Source: Clostridia bacterium
GTDB taxonomy: Bacteria > Bacillota > Clostridia > Saccharofermentanales > UBA5734
Assembly (NCBI GenBank): GCA_009929975.1
Contig: RZZF01000087.1
Span: forward strand, 1 to 7,457
Direction of reading: 5' to 3'
DNA length: 7,457 nt
The notes beneath the pieces were generated by a model, which did not search any database, was not told where the DNA came from, and saw nothing but the letters and a program-made list of their open reading frames with translations. This document shows, in pieces, positions 6,550 through 7,457 of this stretch. Positions within the stretch are counted from its first letter, which is position 1, and each line of letters starts with the position of its first letter. Both the position numbers and the translations under genes were made by a program.

Positions 6550-7416
6550 TCAACTCTCAGATAACGGAGTTTCGCTTGCGGCCGGTCTGGTGATCCGGAC
6601 CGGCCGCAGGTTGAGATAAAGCACGGCGGAAATAACGATCACGGCCCCGATCAGGGCCATTCTGCCCGGCTTTTCATTGAGCAGGAGAAACACCCAGACC
6701 GGATTCATGATCGGTTCAATCATCGAAAGCAGGCTCGCGTTCAGCGGCTGCGTCAACCGGATACCAAATTGAAAGAGGATATAGCCGAGGCCGTGCTGAA
6801 ACAGACCGAGCATCAGCAGGGCAAAAACAGGCATCGGCTGAATCTGTTCACGCGGCAGCGCCAGCAGCCAGGGCAGTCCGGCCAGAAAGGTTCCGATCTG
6901 CCCGATCAACAGGGCGGCCGGAACATGACAGTCCGGCCGGTTGTTGAAAACGAAGACCGCCGCGAATGTCAGACCGGTCACCAGCGCGAGCAGATTGCCG
7001 AGCTGATGTCCCGCGCTGAGGTCGTCAAAGAAAAACAGGACAATCCCTGCCAAAGCCCAGAACATGATCAGGACATCACGGCGTGCCGGACGGCTGCGAT
7101 ACAGCACAAGTCCAATGACAATGATGAAAATCGGTGCTGAATACTGCAGCATGATCGCGTTGGCTGCCGTCGTCAATTTGTTGGCGATCACAAACAGCGA
7201 TTGTGTCGCGACCAGTGCCAGCCCGGACAGCCAGGTGGTCAGATTCAAACGGACAGTCAGCCGTTTGCGATAATAGACCAGCATGATCAACGCGACCAGC
7301 AGGCCGCGTCCGGACGCGATGGCCATCGGGTGCCAGGGAATGTACTTGATCAGAAGACCGGCTGTACTCCAAAGCAGCGCGGCGGCCAGAATGCCGAGTA
7401 CGATCGAACCGCGCAC
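6550..7416 (-). CDS. DMT superfamily EamA-type transporter
   Basis: The 288-residue product is very hydrophobic, with about ten membrane helices (roughly 5-25, 31-49, 62-80, 87-105, 114-130, 141-158, 167-185, 197-217, 225-246 and 253-270) in the two five-helix EamA repeats. The motif A-N-A-I-M-L-Q-Y-S-A-P-I-F (85-97) in the first half and its counterpart N-A-S-L-L-S-M-I-E-P-I-M-N-P-V-W (226-241) in the second are diagnostic. The family exports metabolites, amino acids or drugs across the cytoplasmic membrane; the substrate is unknown. GTG at 7416 is the only start codon visible in this frame and has no ribosome binding site. The frame stays open from 7417 to the window edge (reading T-S-C-P-N-A-A-A-L-H-A-R-R), so the real start may lie beyond 7457. 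No TTG or ATG is in frame between. The last codons overlap a strong hairpin (6578-6607). Confidence 0.87.
   Translation of the reverse strand: MRGSIVLGILAAALLWSTAGLLIKYIPWHPMAIASGRGLLVALIMLVYYRKRLTVRLNLTTWLSGLALVATQSLFVIANKLTTAANAIMLQYSAPIFIIVIGLVLYRSRPARRDVLIMFWALAGIVLFFFDDLSAGHQLGNLLALVTGLTFAAVFVFNNRPDCHVPAALLIGQIGTFLAGLPWLLALPREQIQPMPVFALLMLGLFQHGLGYILFQFGIRLTQPLNASLLSMIEPIMNPVWVFLLLNEKPGRMALIGAVIVISAVLYLNLRPVRITRPAASETPLSES
6578..6607. repeat. GC-rich hairpin between pirin and the DMT transporter
   Basis: The arms 6578-6590 and 6595-6607 pair over 13 positions, with one G-U wobble in the plus-strand RNA and a TGAT loop. It lies 39 bases after the pirin stop codon and inside the 3' coding end of the transporter. 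No T-tract follows on either strand, so it is not a standard intrinsic terminator. It could still protect the pirin mRNA end or assist termination. An overlapping 9-bp inverted repeat, CCAGACCGG (6540-6548) with CCGGTCTGG (6582-6590), is an alternative pairing. Confidence 0.45.
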
Positions 7417-7457
7417 GCGGCGCGCGTGCAGCGCGGCCGCATTCGGGCAACTGGTAC

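Overview
The window is about 7.5 kb of ordinary-looking bacterial chromosome, fairly GC-rich in its genes, with densely packed ORFs, strong GGAGG-type ribosome binding sites and extended -10 promoters. These signals and the closest family resemblances (a CoA-disulfide-reductase-like enzyme with a C-terminal rhodanese, an amidase with a TDTSNS active-site loop) suggest a low-copy chromosomal region of a Bacillota (Firmicutes) species. That placement is an inference. I see no rRNA, tRNA, CRISPR array, insertion sequence or phage gene.

Layout. Positions 1-792 (minus) hold the first 264 codons of an aldose 1-epimerase/mutarotase-like protein that runs off the left edge. A 198-bp divergent intergenic region (793-990) carries back-to-back promoters for it and for an amidase-signature hydrolase (991-2358, plus). 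An AT-rich 177-bp intergenic leader (2359-2535) follows, with an extended -10 box, a perfect 12-bp LacI-type palindrome and a 7-bp hairpin. It leads into a two-gene operon (2536-5520, plus): a YeeE/YedE-type sulfur-compound permease, then an FAD/NAD(P)H disulfide/persulfide reductase fused to a rhodanese domain. A clear intrinsic terminator (about 5547-5584) closes the operon. A pirin-family cupin (5666-6538, plus) comes next, preceded by a 14-bp imperfect direct repeat. Converging on it is a DMT/EamA-family drug/metabolite transporter (6550-7416 or further, minus), whose true start may lie beyond the right edge.

How the genes work together. The best functional unit is the sulfur pair. The permease would bring in thiosulfate or a related sulfane-sulfur compound. 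The rhodanese domain (Cys511) would take up the sulfane sulfur, and the flavin domain (Cys44) would reduce the resulting persulfide with NAD(P)H, releasing sulfide for cysteine synthesis or detoxification. The amidase, mutarotase, pirin and DMT transporter look like independent single-gene transcription units; the sequence gives no strong reason to tie them to the sulfur operon.

I did not find a new defence system or other multi-gene novelty. The points most worth checking are the operator/hairpin leader of the sulfur operon, the apparent loss of a conserved tyrosine in the reductase, the CC motif in the permease and the altered signature loop of the amidase.
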